Source of the DNA: Glandiceps talaboti
Taxonomy: Eukaryota; Hemichordata; Enteropneusta; Spengelidae
DNA length: 64,000 bases
Reading direction: 5' to 3'
NCBI RefSeq assembly: GCF_964340395.1
Contig: NC_135562.1
Coordinates: forward strand, 10,507,634-10,571,633
Under the pieces are notes generated by a model. That model had not been told where the DNA came from and searched no databases. It saw only the letters and a list, made by a program, of their open reading frames with translations. The translations under genes were made by a program, and so were the position numbers. This document shows positions 10,625 through 23,391 of this stretch, in pieces (the stretch's first letter is position 1; each line of letters starts with the position of its first letter).

Positions 10625-11318
10625 AAAATTGTGTGGTTCTAATTAATACGCTCAATTTTAGAATAGGTGGGGTAGATAGATTTTAAATTTAAAATAATTT
10701 TTTTTCATATATGAGTGTCTAATTCAGGTAGTTATGTTTTCCCCATATGGTCTCTGTGTTACTGGTTTCTTTTCATCAAATGTACAGTCATTACAGGTTG
10801 GAAAAACAGTTTCATATTGTCTTTTTAAGTTGATGTCAGTTTTCGCAACCACTAGTGCTAACGAGACTTCACAATTTTATTTTTTTTTTCTAATAAGTAA
10901 AAAAAAAGGTTTAGAGTTGGCAATGAAAAACTAGGTGGTGGGATCGGGCACCTGGAACCAATCATTTTTTAGGCCTACTTACGAACAAACACACCTTAAG
11001 TAAATTCCATTATATGAGTAGGCCTAATAAAAAAATTGTGTGGTTCCGGTTACCCGATCCCCACCTTAGGGGTTGTGGAAACTAACATCAACTTGAAATG
11101 ACGATATAAAACTGTTCTTCCAATACAATCTGTAATGGCTGTACATCTGCTATGAAGAAACCAATCACACAGAGACCTTTTGGAAAACAATGGAAAACAT
11201 AACTACCTGAACTAGACATTCACACATGAAAAAAATACAAAAAATAAAACAAAAAGTTTTAACCTACCTACGCCACCTATTCTAAAAATGAGCGAAATCG
11301 GAACCATACAATTTTTTC
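10625..11318. mobile_element. Large foldback (palindromic) element, about 0.7 kb
   Basis: The whole stretch is one imperfect inverted repeat. The left arm starts near 10625 (AATTGTGTGGTTC...TTTTAGAATAGGTGG) and is matched by the reverse complement of the right arm ending near 11318. Shared words include TTCAGGTAGTTATGTTTTCC, GGTCTCTGTGT and AAGTTGATGT. Near the centre a second pair, GTGG(T)GGGATCGGG plus GGAACCA against TGGTTCC plus CCCGATCCCCAC, closes on AGGCCTACT/AGTAGGCCT around a loop of about 45 bp. The left arm carries about 75 extra bases. No open frame of note. It is consistent with a non-autonomous foldback DNA transposon or an inverted duplication. Confidence 0.85.
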
Positions 11319-11482
11319 CAGTATGCCTTAATTTTCTATCGGCTACAGTAATATTATTAATTTTATAAATTATACATAAAATGTTGTCAATGTGAAGTAG
11401 AGAACATTGTCAAGTAAATAGATATAAATCAAAGTGTTATCACGATATATTTTTTCATGTTTTAACACCTTACTCTTTAATA

Positions 11483-11737
11483 GGGCACTTGCTAAGCCGC
11501 CATCTTGAATATCCTGCATGTTGCATTATGGGAAATGTGATCATAAATATGAATAAATCAGTATTGTAAACAATTTTGCTATATTGTTAGTTACCACAAA
11601 TAATCTAGTCAGACTTATCCTGACCACTGTAGGAGGTTTATTCTACCGCCGTAGCTACAGATTGTTTTTTACGATAACTAAGGATAATCCCATAATCCTT
11701 TGCGTCTGGATGGCAAGTTTCCTATTGACTAGAGTAC
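11483..11737 (-). mobile_element. MITE, TAGGNNACTTGC family, copy 1
   Basis: A 255 bp element beginning TAGGGCACTTGC with GCCGCCATCTTGAAT, ending GGATGGCAAGTTTCCTA, so its ends are inverted copies. The reverse complement matches 41285-41553 and, more loosely, 25033-25265. Shared internal words include GGGATTAT, AATAAACCTCC and TTATTTGTGGT. AAGATGGCGGC is a YY1-like site inside the terminus. Confidence 0.85.
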
Positions 11738-11945
11738 ATATTTCATAGTATTATACATGTAATGGTATTTTAACGTTTTAATGAGATTTTATGAGTGTAA
11801 TCAATTAAATTTCATGACATTACTATTTAGTGCCACGCCTTGTCAATTTTCATTTCTTTCTTCTTCACCTTGACATTGTGAATTGCCTGTTGGATGCTTT
11901 GTGAATCAGTTTAATTATCTATGTGTACTTTATTACTCCTTTTTT

Positions 11946-12066
11946 AGAGGAGGCGATCAGGATAAAAACGTAAACATGTACCGCGAAGGTCAATTCAGGC
12001 CAAATAACGAAGGTAAAATAACAATGAACGATTAGCCGACATCTACATCGGATTTTAATCAGATTG
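11946..12066 (-). mobile_element. Terminal-repeat copy B of the CAATCTGATTAAAATC family
   Basis: Inverted relative to copy A at 7844-7957 and ending ...TAATCAGATTG at 12066, exactly against a (CATA)n microsatellite. It shares about ten more inner bases (GATCGCC.CCTCT) with the full element at 30462-31283 than copy A does. Confidence 0.8.
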
Positions 12067-12132
12067 ACATACATACATACATACATACATACATACATAC
12101 ATACATACATACATACATACATACATACATAC
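12067..12132. repeat. (ACAT)n microsatellite
   Basis: About 16 tetranucleotide units, starting directly at the end of terminal-repeat copy B. The microsatellite may have been seeded at the insertion junction. Confidence 0.97.
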
Positions 12133-14016
12133 TTAATCTCTACTTCTGGTTTCAGTCATCATTTAAATGGTACGCTTTAACTAAGGTTAGTTATTTTGTT
12201 AGTTAATCATATATCACGTGACAGAATTGCCTGTCGAGCTACTACCAAACTGAAGCCAATTTAGAGTTTCAATTAAGCGGCATCACGATTTTTTTTACAT
12301 CCTACACATAGTTTTTGTTACGAATTACACAGACAAAATACAGATACTGATAACAGACACTGCATATAAAATGTTACATTTTATCTCACTGTACATACAA
12401 ATCAACATCAACGTCAGATGAAACAAGGACGATTGAAACACAAATTTAAAACTGTATATTTGTAAAGTTTTAAATCATGTATGACGCTTTCTGCCGAGAA
12501 TAATCATATAATTGATAATTTTGTTTAAGGAAGTTCACTTATTACTGTTAAATAGAAGGTATGTTAGTTTAAATTTATTTTTGCCTCATGCATCCACAAC
12601 TATTACCCCGAAGGCCCCCCCCCCCCAAGGTACCATTCCTGCATTTCAAATATCGAAGATTTAAGGTAGGCCTAAATGGCCAAGAATTTGACTTCTTTTA
12701 CCATATCAAATAGCCCGTTTCTCGGAATATTCGAGAATACGAGGGCTAGGAGGTACGACCAGCTAAGGATGTATCTCGACAGCGCAGTAAATAGGCTACA
12801 TGTCAAACGTTTTAAGCCGGAAAGGCACAAAAGCAAGAGTTCTGGGATAACATATTTTCAAAAGACTATTTCTCAACGATTAGTAAACAGTGTACCACCT
12901 ACTCATATATTTTCTAAAAGGGTTTGCTCTGAGACTCATCTGTGTCAATTTGGTGTAGAGTTGATTTCTCAATCAGAAACCAGTTTCATTTGGTGTATTT
13001 CTTTCTTTTAATCTAGAAAATGAGAAATACATTATTCAAATTGCACTTGCAATTTCCTGTTCGCGTTAATACAAGTCTGGGCCAAATAAAGATTCCATTC
13101 TTCTGTAGTTGTGATAGACAGTCACGAGTCAGTACACATCTGGTAATACATAGAGATTGTGAGTCTTGATATAAGTTACCACATTTACTTGTATATACAG
13201 ATCTCTTTTAGCAAAATAACCCATCCATTCTAAAGATTTGTGGTCGGCTTCAACATTCGTCTAAGGTGAAATGCACCTCGACTTTGAAAGTCGTCGGATC
13301 ACTTTCACATTTGTACCAGTGGTAGATTATGATGGAAGATTTATATTTTTGGAAAAAAAATTGGGGGTCCACCGTCTAGTTTTTTAAGGAGGACGCCCTC
13401 TAGAGTTTCATTGCTCTGGTTTCGGTCAAAACAAGCATATGTCAATAAATGAATCCCTTGCAATATCATTTTTGGATGAATATAATTTTTTCAGATCATT
13501 TTGCTTTCTTAATAATATGGTGCTTACATTCATGTCAAATAATAGGAATATTTGTGTTTTATTTCAAGATTAACAATCAAAAATGAAAAACTTTTTGCCA
13601 TTTTTTTAACAAAAAATATTATTAAATTTGTTTTGCTATTTCCCCGGTTTAACTTTTTGAAATAATTTGACGAAAGATAAACCTAATCATGCCAATCAAT
13701 TAAATGGGAAAAAAAATTGGGGTCACCACACAAACTTTTCAGATATTTTACATCAAAGTCGCTTGGTCACAATGCATTCCAATGTCTTCCAATGGGTATT
13801 TATGGTATCTTGTTGTCACATTGGTTGCCATGGAAACAGTAAATAGTGGCAAACGTTGATGTAACAAATGTCCCTCCTAATATATTTGGTTGGAAAACTA
13901 TAAATGTGTGTAACTATAGTTACTAAAAAAGAAAACAACTTTAAACATACACCCTCAGTAACCAAGATGGCTTACAATTACTGGAGGTATGATCAAACAA
14001 CCATAACATAACAATG
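12133..14016. other. Gene-poor region
   Basis: The longest frame (12676-13011, +, 111 codons) is not recognised and is probably chance. Part of it (about 12845-12920, CATATTTTCAAAAGACTATTT...) resembles 29655-29735, so it is a dispersed repeat. Two similar short blocks, GGAAAAAAAATTGGGGGTCC near 13350 and GGGAAAAAAAATTGGGGTCA near 13705, may be the ends of another old repeat. A poly-C run lies at about 12617. Confidence 0.4.
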
Positions 14017-14100
14017 CATGTATGTATGTATGTATGTATGTATGTATGTATGTATGTGTGTGTGTCTGTGTGTCTGTGTGTCTGTGTATGTGTTGTCTGT
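14017..14100. repeat. (ATGT)n microsatellite with TGTGTCTG tail
   Basis: About 10 ATGT units followed by TGTGTGTC and TGTGTGTCTG variants. Confidence 0.95.
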
Positions 14101-15480
14101 CTCTATCTGCTTCACCACCAATCTGCCTTGCAACCTGGGAGAAAGCAGTAAAACTTGAATAGGCAAAGGCTACAACAGTCAAAGTACACAAGCCAAGAAA
14201 CAGAAGACTTGATTTGATGCAATCATTCAAAGACCATTATTATTCTTTTTTTTCAGATTTCAGGTTTGCTTCAAATTAATTTCATTGTTTCCTTATTTTC
14301 ACAAACTACTTGTATTTTATTTTTGGATGTTATTATAATATATTTGTAATATTATTCAGGCAAGCAGTTTGTATAGAAATGAAATAGAACTTACAATCAA
14401 GACCATCTCAATCAATACCATGGTAGTAGTTTATCTACACTTTTCTGTCATGATTGATGTGTTTGTAGTGTATACATAAATTTGAAATATTCCTGTCTCA
14501 GCTAGTAATGTAATGAAAAGATGTCAGACTTTGCTAACTATTAAACATGGAGTACATGTATGCTCATAGCAACTGAATTCTGCTGGAGAAGCAGTTGATC
14601 ATTTACAAAACCATAATATAATGTACCTGTGTTGATATACAGACAATGAACACACAAGCAATCAATCAAAATACAAATTAGCAACCATCAGCACATTTTA
14701 ATAAATAGAAAGTAATATTTATTAACATTAAAAACAACGAGAAAACATTACAGCTTTTAATGAAAGTGAGGATAACATTGACTTCTAATTTCATAGAAAA
14801 GATGACAATTATTGGTAAAACCCAGATACTTTTAAATCTCAGCCATATTTATATCTAAACTTTGTATACACATCCAAACAATGGCATGACCATTGTTTTA
14901 ACCATGAACTGACTAACACGGTAACACAAATTTAAGTACTGTAATATTCTGAATTCAACAATCACAGCAGGGAAAGCATGTATCATGTTACACAATCCAA
15001 GCAATATTAGGACACATATATTGACAACATCCATAAAAGGCACATTACTCTGTTGAACAGTTACCATGGCGAATGTTCTATCAAATCACTATGGATACTA
15101 GCAAGGTTGCACATTTGCACTATTGTTCAATTTAGTTGATTTTTCCACAACTTATAAGGCTGAGAATAATTGGATTGGATATTCAAATAGGTAGCCCGCG
15201 TGTTTAAAACGTTAGCAACCAGCTTTAAAAATGACAAGATTCCACAGAGCAACAACTCAGAAATCGTGGGGATTTCAGCCTTTCTGTTCATTTTGCTGTC
15301 AATTTCGCCTTGTATTAAAAATGTGAGTTCTAAGCATATTTGTTCTAGCGAGGTGGATTTTTGACTGATCTGAAGTAAAGTTATGGCATTTTCTTCAGGA
15401 TATGAAAATTATAATGGTACTCGATTTTGGGTATGGATGTTGATCAGTCTCAACCCTTTTGGGTTATTTCCAGATGTGAC
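14101..15480. other. Non-coding, nothing recognised
   Basis: AT-rich. No splice-supported coding exon was found on either strand. Confidence 0.4.
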
Positions 15481-15486
15481 CATTGC

Positions 15487-15706
15487 GGGGGGGGGGGGGG
15501 TAGTGTTGGTTTATTCGTTGGTTTGTTGTCGTTTACTCATGTATCTACTCATTTGTCGGTTTATTTTGTTTGTTTGTTTTTGTTTGTTTGTTTACTTGTT
15601 TATTTGTTTTTGTTTGTTTACTTGTTTATGTATTTATTTGTTTGTTTGTTTGTTTGCTTATTTGTGTTTTGTTTGTTTGTTTACTTGTTTGTTTGTATTT
15701 GTAAAC
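15487..15706. repeat. Poly-G run and (TTTG)n-rich tract
   Basis: A G12 run near 15487 is followed by about 160 bp of TTTG, TTTA and TTTGTTTACTTG units at 15549-15706. Two long overlapping frames rich in Phe, Leu, Val and Cys are products of the repeat. Confidence 0.95.
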
Positions 15707-18700
15707 AAAACTAACTGAGCCTGAGCTCCCTGTGATTAAGCTCGTGATCGAGCTACAAAAGCAACAGAAGATGTGGCTAATTTTACATTACAACTAAACT
15801 CTGAATGGTATGGGTACATTTTCAGTTTAGATGCATGATGGACTGTACGTTTATCGTAGAAAACAAGACGTGTTTATACCGGAAGTGATAGTTGTTCTTT
15901 CACTGGGGATGCGCCTACACATGCGCAGAACTCCAAAATAACCGAGGCGCATTGTTTTCTTCTTTATTCAGTGAATTGAATATTAAAAGGAAACACAAAA
16001 CTACATGATGTTTTATGTTGTGGCTTCTGTACAAACTACGAAGATGTTCAAGTAACTGTATGCAGCACACACACTAATTATTATTTAACAGGTATTGTAC
16101 CATTGGGGGCTAATAAACCTGAAACCAGACTGGTGTCTGGCTCAACAAAAATCCTACTGATATTGCTACGTTTTGGTGTTGTTACCTCAACAAAAATCGA
16201 ACACACATCGCTACTTTTTCTTTGTGTGAGTAATTTTTTACCGTAGCAGATTGTCATTAATATATTATCAAGGTGTAAAGTTCTGATATTTATAAACAGC
16301 ACTGCCTTAATTAGAATAATCTTGTTACAGTGTAACAATCTATTAGTAAGATAATCACAGGCAAATAAAACGTAGCAATTTTATGCTACATATTGCTGAA
16401 CCTGAACGATGGAATGTAGCAATTTTAAGATATTTTGTCTAGCAAGATTAGAGGTTTTATTCGAGTCAGGCAACGTTCATTTTCAGCTAGCTGGGTTTAC
16501 TGACCAAGTAATAAGTAAAGTCCATGTAATTGCACTCGAGGAGTATAGAATATCTCATAAGATGAAATCAACTCTTCAATCTGAAAGCTTGTAAGCTAAT
16601 AAATAGCAAGGGATTTGAATTTACATACATTTGCAAGGTTACATTCGATCGCAAACGTGATTTGGAGATGACTGGTATTGATGGAATATATATATATATG
16701 GTTCAATAGAAGGGACGGGGGTTAATGGAGGAGTGGATGGGATTTGTTGAGTAGATTGGGTTTAGTGTAATGGGTCCATAGAGGGGTTAATGTAGGGGTG
16801 AGATTCTGTTAAATTGTTTAAAATTTGGCAATAAAATATGTGTGTAATGTACCAAATGTCTCTGATTGCGAGAAAACTGCGATTTTCATAAGATTCTTTT
16901 CAAATTTCCTAATATTATACAATAATGTTGAGTATTAGGGAATGCGGCCATCTGCTAAAGGCTGCAATCGTGTTAGTACAACCTCATAGTGGTGTGAGGT
17001 AGAACGGATTGAGTCTACCATGGATGTTCCCAAAGTGAGTGCCGTATAACATTGTGAATTTCCCAGTTAACACATTTTCACATCACGTTTTCCGTCAAGT
17101 AATGCTATACAGTCACATGTTCTAGAGTTTTTGTCGCCAAGACTGAGAATACTTGACATATACACGTCAAAAGTCCGATTTTGTTAATCACATACAAATT
17201 TTGAAAATATAAACAGGTTGTCATTCATACAGTACAGCTCTGAGTCTCTTGGTATACAGCTATATTCATCCTCAGACAAAAGTCCTGGCTACACTGGTTC
17301 AGTGGCAATATGTGAACGGGCAAACCACTGTATACAAACATTGGAGAGTTCTCCAAAATCCACAACAGTATCCACAACTGGACCAGGTGTAAACAGAGAC
17401 ACATGGTGTGAAGTGGTATTACGTGTATGTTATGGCCTAGTCAAAATTACCTGCATTACTTTCAGGGGATCTCGTATCTCAAATATTCAAATCATGAATA
17501 TTTTAATTGGGAACCAGTACAGGGTCAAAGGTTGACTCCCAGGTGACAATGCGGGTCCAGTGCAAGTTAAAGACTAAGAAGGTTTCAATTCACATTCTCC
17601 TTGCTCGCGCATATCATGCATACGTATAAAACCAATTAGCAGAATTGACATGAAAATGGCTTCATTCCCCAAAATGGACTTCTCCTTTCATTTTAAACTC
17701 AGAAAAATGATATGATGAAAGCTCATCTGTGCAAAAATTCGGTCGAAGTTAATGGATTTAACTTTGTATTGCATCGAAATTTAATTATCTTACCAAAGTT
17801 TTCGCCAGGTATCCACCATGGCTTCGTCAATGTCAGAAACATGATATGCAGTACTTCGATTAGTTTTGAAAGTCAGTAGTTATGAGGACACTTGCAAGCA
17901 AAATGACTTTCTAAATTGCATGCTGCATGTATCGTAGGGAGGGCTATGTTATCATAAAATATACTCTTGGAGTGTGTTGTCTGATCGAAGAGTTGATTAA
18001 GGGATCGCTCTTAATTTAATTTTGAGCTCGGTTTTAGCTAACATTCAATCATACATCCAAACAGGTTAAGGGAGGGGAAACCAACAAAGCTTTTAAAATC
18101 AACTTGCTAGACTACTTAATTTCTTACAATGGCCTATCAAAGAACTAGAACTACAACACAGGGCCTTGAGTATGCGTAGAGACTGTATACAGTAAGGTAC
18201 AATACATGGTAGTTTCTAATCACTTCTTTAAATGTTCAATAAGGAGACATCTAACATGTCTACTTTACGGAATATATCAGGTAATGCAATTAACATGATT
18301 CTGAGAGATGGAAATCATTGAAAAAGCTTACCTGTACACAACCATTTAGAGCACTCACCTGGAACCCCTTGGAATTATCAATCACTAGGCTACTTCCTAC
18401 GATCAGTTCTTATCTGTATTGAAATCGATAGCAAATACTATCTGCATGCGTTAATGCATTTTTATTGTTATGTTATTTGAGTACCTGGCACTTATCGTCA
18501 GGGGACGCTTATCAACAACAACTCTCAGATATGTTATCTTCTACTGTAATAGTTTGAGAATGTCGATAACATATCAATATAAAAGTAGATTTTAAATAGG
18601 ATATGTATTCGTACTCACCTAAGTACAACATAACGCTAAACTATATACGACGGATGGATTATAGGAAAGTATGTATTAAGTACAGCACGTGGATGTATTA

Positions 18701-19690
18701 AAACATGGAAATGTTCTGGTTTAAACATCAGAATTGTAAACTTTGTGACCATGAGGTGTAGTCTGGTATGAAGTACATGGCGTACACATGTATTGTGTAC
18801 TGCAGTACTGAGCAGGATGATCTGTGTGAGTTGTCTTGTCGATTTTCTCTTGCCATGCCAAATGTCCAATTATATGGTAAATATATCACATTTAAATGTT
18901 TTAAACTTGTTATGTGTTTGGAGAAGTTAGTAAATATTATAAGGCGATTAATAACATAAATCTTGCAGATGGAAGTTTACATTTTTCATTTTAGTGAAGG
19001 ATTAGAAGCTTTGCAAGGCGATTGTACGAGTAGGAGGGAAAAGTGGGAAGGGGGAAGGTAGCTCAATTTCGTCTTATGTACGATGACCGTCATGCAACGC
19101 ATTAATAATAGATGCAAGCCTGTGGTAAGGGCTAAAATCAAGACTTTAATTGTCGTGACAGTCTGCACAGGAAATTGTCAGTTTTTGTATTGAAAGCTAT
19201 CAACGCCTTCTCCCTAAATAGAACTTGGAATTCTTTCTCATAATAGAACGCAAATTAAAGAATGGTATATTCATTGAACGCCCTCCTGATGATCTAATAT
19301 ATTCGAGATTAAAGTACTTCCGTTTCCATGGCTCCTTTGTATAAATTCTAAAAGCAATAATATGACTTGGTGACTAAAACTGGTCACACCATATTAACAA
19401 ATAACACACTAATCCCACTACAAACCCAATTAATAGAACACGATAATGAGATAATTGCAATATTAATTAACGCTATGACCCAGTTAGTAGTCTGCGTTAC
19501 TGTAATGAACGACTTCTGTTAAACGTGAATTGTTACTCCCAGAGGCTTTCAATATATTTGATAACACATTCAGTACCTTGATTGAAAGTGATTTGTAAAT
19601 TTCTTTCACTAAAATGATGGAAGACCGGTCACAACTGTGATGTTTGATTAAACTATTAGTAATACTTGTATTTATAAAACTACCACTTGT
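15707..19690. other. Gene-poor region
   Basis: No gene is supported. A 105-codon frame at 17218-17535 (+) is not recognised. An (AT)n run lies at 16689. At about 16090-16220 CTCAACAAAAATC occurs twice 50 bp apart. Several splice-like words occur, but no pair joins a protein-like frame. Confidence 0.35.
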
Positions 19691-19782
19691 ATTTCAGAGG
19701 CTACCTGCGACTTATGAAATGGTCCCCTCCGACTTATGAAATGGTTCCCTCCGACTTATGGAATGTCCCCCTCCGACTAATG
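19691..19782. repeat. Minisatellite, 24-25 bp x 4
   Basis: Four copies of a unit containing CCGACTTATGAAATGGT(C)CCCT, the last diverged. Confidence 0.9.
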
Positions 19783-22640
19783 TACTTTGTAGTTAAACTA
19801 ATGTTTGTTATATCGGAAATTGTATCAGTTGCAGGTGATAGTTATATTCGCCTTCTACACGCGTGTCACAATCAGGTGTTCTTCTCGGGTTCATTAGCAT
19901 AATTATCTCATCAATCACATTACAGTGACAACGATGACATACCAATAAAATGTATTAATCAGAATATTGTGACTATTAAAGGCACTCTAGTTCACTTTTT
20001 ACAGATGGAAATTTCGTACGTCAAATACCTGGCTACCAAGTTTCTTTGAGATAAGATAGCAAATAGACATGCCTGGTTCGTTTTCACTTGAAAAAACGAT
20101 TACCAACCTACCAGCTAACATATACATACCAATTTGATGCCTTACGGACATGATTTGTTTAAGACGCAACTTCGATTTCATGAGGGGGTGTATCCCCCGG
20201 CACTTCCGCCTCTATAACTACACAAATCGATATCTAGACTGAAAGATGACGTTTGCAGTGAGTGTACAATTGTACAAAACACATTTTCTTTCTGTCCAAT
20301 CGGAATACTATGATATAGAAGGTCATTACCAATTCTCCATATTTAAACGTATGCGCATTTCAGAAAATTAATTGACGTGAAATAGTGTGCTGCTTAGCCT
20401 GTGTATGCCTTGTAGTCATTGGAATCCCTCCATTCTTTGCTAAGAGTTGAATGACGCTTTCCTTTTATCGAAATATTGGTAATGATTGAAATACTTCGAG
20501 TTCTTTTTTGAAGTGTTAAAAGCCTTGGAAGGCAAACGGATGAAAATTAACTAAAGTGAATGGCACCCGAGTTTTATATTCAGCTTATGTGTGCTACTGC
20601 CCCAAGCCCTTACACAACAATCTTTGACATTCGTTTACTCCGTAGGGAGCTGTTATCTGAAATTTTCATGAGAAAAATATTGACCAAGTCTAACGTTCTA
20701 TTTCTATGGCAACAGGAGCAAGCTGTACCTTCTCGACAACAAAGGTATGCTGTTTCATCTTTGAAATGACGTTGGTTCTTCAACCGATCATTTAGGGAGC
20801 CAATCACTTGAGAAGAGCTACATGTTGTGATGGAGACACTAATGTATGAATTCGTTTCAGATTGTTGAGAGTAGCTGTTATCAGAACGTTTGTTAGTGTA
20901 AACAGGATACGGTTTAAAAGCAGGTGAACAAAGTTCAGAAAAATCACTAAGGCATAAAAGAGAAATCACTTTATTATATAAAACACGGATAACTGTAATA
21001 ATTGTAAGCTTACATAATATTTATATAGAGCCTCTCACAATGGATTTTGCAATCATGACGTTGTATAATTATTACCCCCAGTACAGAATCATATCGGCAC
21101 AACGGCCATGTGTAGATTCATCAATTCACCCCTCGTAAGTACGCAATAAGGATATGCCATGAAAACATGGTATAAATGCATCATTGTTCACTGTAACCCA
21201 GAGACTGGTTGCCATGAGTTTTTCAGCACTCAGACTGAAAAGGGTTATCAATTTGAGAGTTGCATTACATCCAATTTAAACGTCAATGTAAACTGATGGT
21301 TTTATTGCGTCCAACGTGACTTACATTCGTTTGGACAGGAAAGTGGTGTTAGGTCGTAAAGATAGCCGAGTGAAAGAAGAAGCCCTTATTTGCAAGCGTC
21401 TGATGTGTGATGAATTACTACTGACATACGACGATGTTAACACGATACATCAATTCCCATTGCTTCTCAGAATGACGTTTCTTGCTGAAAATAACTCACT
21501 CTGCTTGGGGTTGACGTAGAATCGAAGAGAAAGTAAACGACAAATATCTGGGCTATTTCAAAGTACCATCAACGACTTTTATAATAGTGGGCTAATTCAG
21601 GTAATTATTACATGTCTGTTATATTTTCCAGCTGGCAAATAGTAACCATAATAGTTACATATCTTGGAGCTTTTCCGGAATAAGTATCAATTTCGGTAAG
21701 TGAAGGCTTAGGAAGTTTACTTTGCTTTCAAGGAAATTCAGTATACATTTATCATGGATTTCATTGATCAGTTACGTAGATATACGGTTTATATTCTTCA
21801 TCTGCATCATATTCATCGATTGTTCAGATCGTCACTAGAGTTTACTAAACAACTACGTGCACATATAGATGCTTCTAGGAATAAATCATTCATGATATAA
21901 GACTCTTCGATTAGATTCAACCTACCCTCCGGAAAAGGAACTAGTTAACCAAGATTAAAATAACTTAAATAGTCTAGTAATTGACTCCAAGGCATATATA
22001 CATTTAATCTCCATGGACTATCGAGTTAACAGAACATGACCCTCGGAAATAGATGTCTTCACATTTCACTGTAAATTTTTGTTCTAGAATACTCAAACGC
22101 ATTCTAAGTTGAAATCGAGACAAAAAACAGGGATCGCCATGATAACGTTTAAATGAATGTCATGATATTAAAATCAATCCATCTTAGAATTCAAAATGGC
22201 TGCCGACACTGTATTAACTGTACTACTATCTGAAACTTAAAGGATTGACGATTTCTTTAAAAATAAGACTGTGAACCCCTAACTTCATTGTTTCAAAAGG
22301 ACCACGAAGAATCTCTTCATGTGACAAAATATGGACAGATTTATATAACTTTGATTTTTAAATAATTGGTTCCTGAGGCACATACCATCTTTATTCGATT
22401 ACTAGACAACACATATATAGTTTTCGAGTACAATAGCACATATACGATCGCGACTATTTAAGTAGTCAATGTGATCATTCGTAAGCCATGACATAAAATA
22501 TAGACTTTATAAAACCATAGACGATGGAAAGAAATAAAACTGTTTTTAAATAGCGTTGCCAGGGTGTCCTCAAAGCGCTTTCTTATTATTTCCCCTGACA
22601 CGGACCTATAGTGTCACAGTGTCCTTTATACTTCAACACA
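19783..22640. other. Gene-poor region
   Basis: A minus-strand frame of 119 codons (20610-20969) has no recognisable domain. An AATAAAGTG on the minus strand near 20965 resembles a polyadenylation signal, but no gene above it can be supported. Confidence 0.35.
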
Positions 22641-22647
22641 TCCTTGA

Positions 22648-22870
22648 AGTAGTGGTTAAGCGCATAGCAATCTCTATCCTACCTGGTACCAATTATATAG
22701 TTAGTTTGACTGGGGAATAATCGTGGTTCAAATCTCATAGGAGTACTTTAGCCATTCATTGATAAAGTGTTGAAAACAACTCGACTCAACTTGGTGTACA
22801 CAAGTCAGCTGGGTTAAAGTTTTCAGCTTTTCCGCCAGATAGGCGTTTATGTGATGTGTTGTTGAGAGTA
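22648..22870 (+). mobile_element. Possible tRNA-derived SINE
   Basis: AGTGGTTAAGCGCATAGC (22651-22668) resembles a Pol III A box and GTGGTTCAAATCTC (22723-22736) a B box. The 70 bp between them would suit a tRNA-Leu/Ser-like long variable arm, but no clean cloverleaf with an acceptor stem is seen, so a functional tRNA is unlikely. The 3' body to about 22870 is unassigned. Confidence 0.35.
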
Positions 22871-23315
22871 TTTACTCCCTATTCACGACCCTGTTCACGA
22901 TCATGACAGAATTGGAAAAGTCGTTCGTAAATCCCACTGATTAGTAAAAAACACGTTGATTGTCAACCGTGACGATAACCCGGATATGAATGACATTTCT
23001 ACAGACTGATTGAAAAGAGTAAGTGTCACAAAGTAAATCTTGCAGTCCTACGGGTTTAAATTTAAAATGCTTCAACAGTCGTAGAGCCGTAACGATTTCT
23101 CTTGGAAAGCTTGAAATCGACAGTCGTAAAAATAAACACGTTTTTTCAATTTCGCAAGGTGACAAGTTTACAGTTTGTTTTCCGCTCTATAGCACATTTA
23201 ATAGGCTCCCCATATGAATTTAAATGTATAGCTCTAAGCAAAATAACCTAACAACTGATAATTCACAAATGGCAGGCTGTTGGTGCCGTAGTTACACCTA
23301 CCAGTACAGGCTGAT

Positions 23316-23316
23316 C

Positions 23317-23349
<33 letters not shown>

Positions 23350-23391
23350 GTAGTAGTAGCAGTAGCAGTAGCAGTAGTAGTAGTAGTAGTA
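23316..23391. repeat. (AGT)n microsatellite with AGC interruptions
   Basis: About 25 trinucleotides, mainly GTA/AGT with AGCAGT variants. Confidence 0.95.

Noticed and set aside
15383-15718. 111- and 95-codon hydrophobic frames
   Set aside because: Poly-Leu/Phe/Cys products of the TTTG repeat; no start context or homologue.
20610-20969. 119-codon minus-strand frame near a possible AATAAA
   Set aside because: No domain or family recognised and no partner exon; the polyadenylation word is common in AT-rich DNA.
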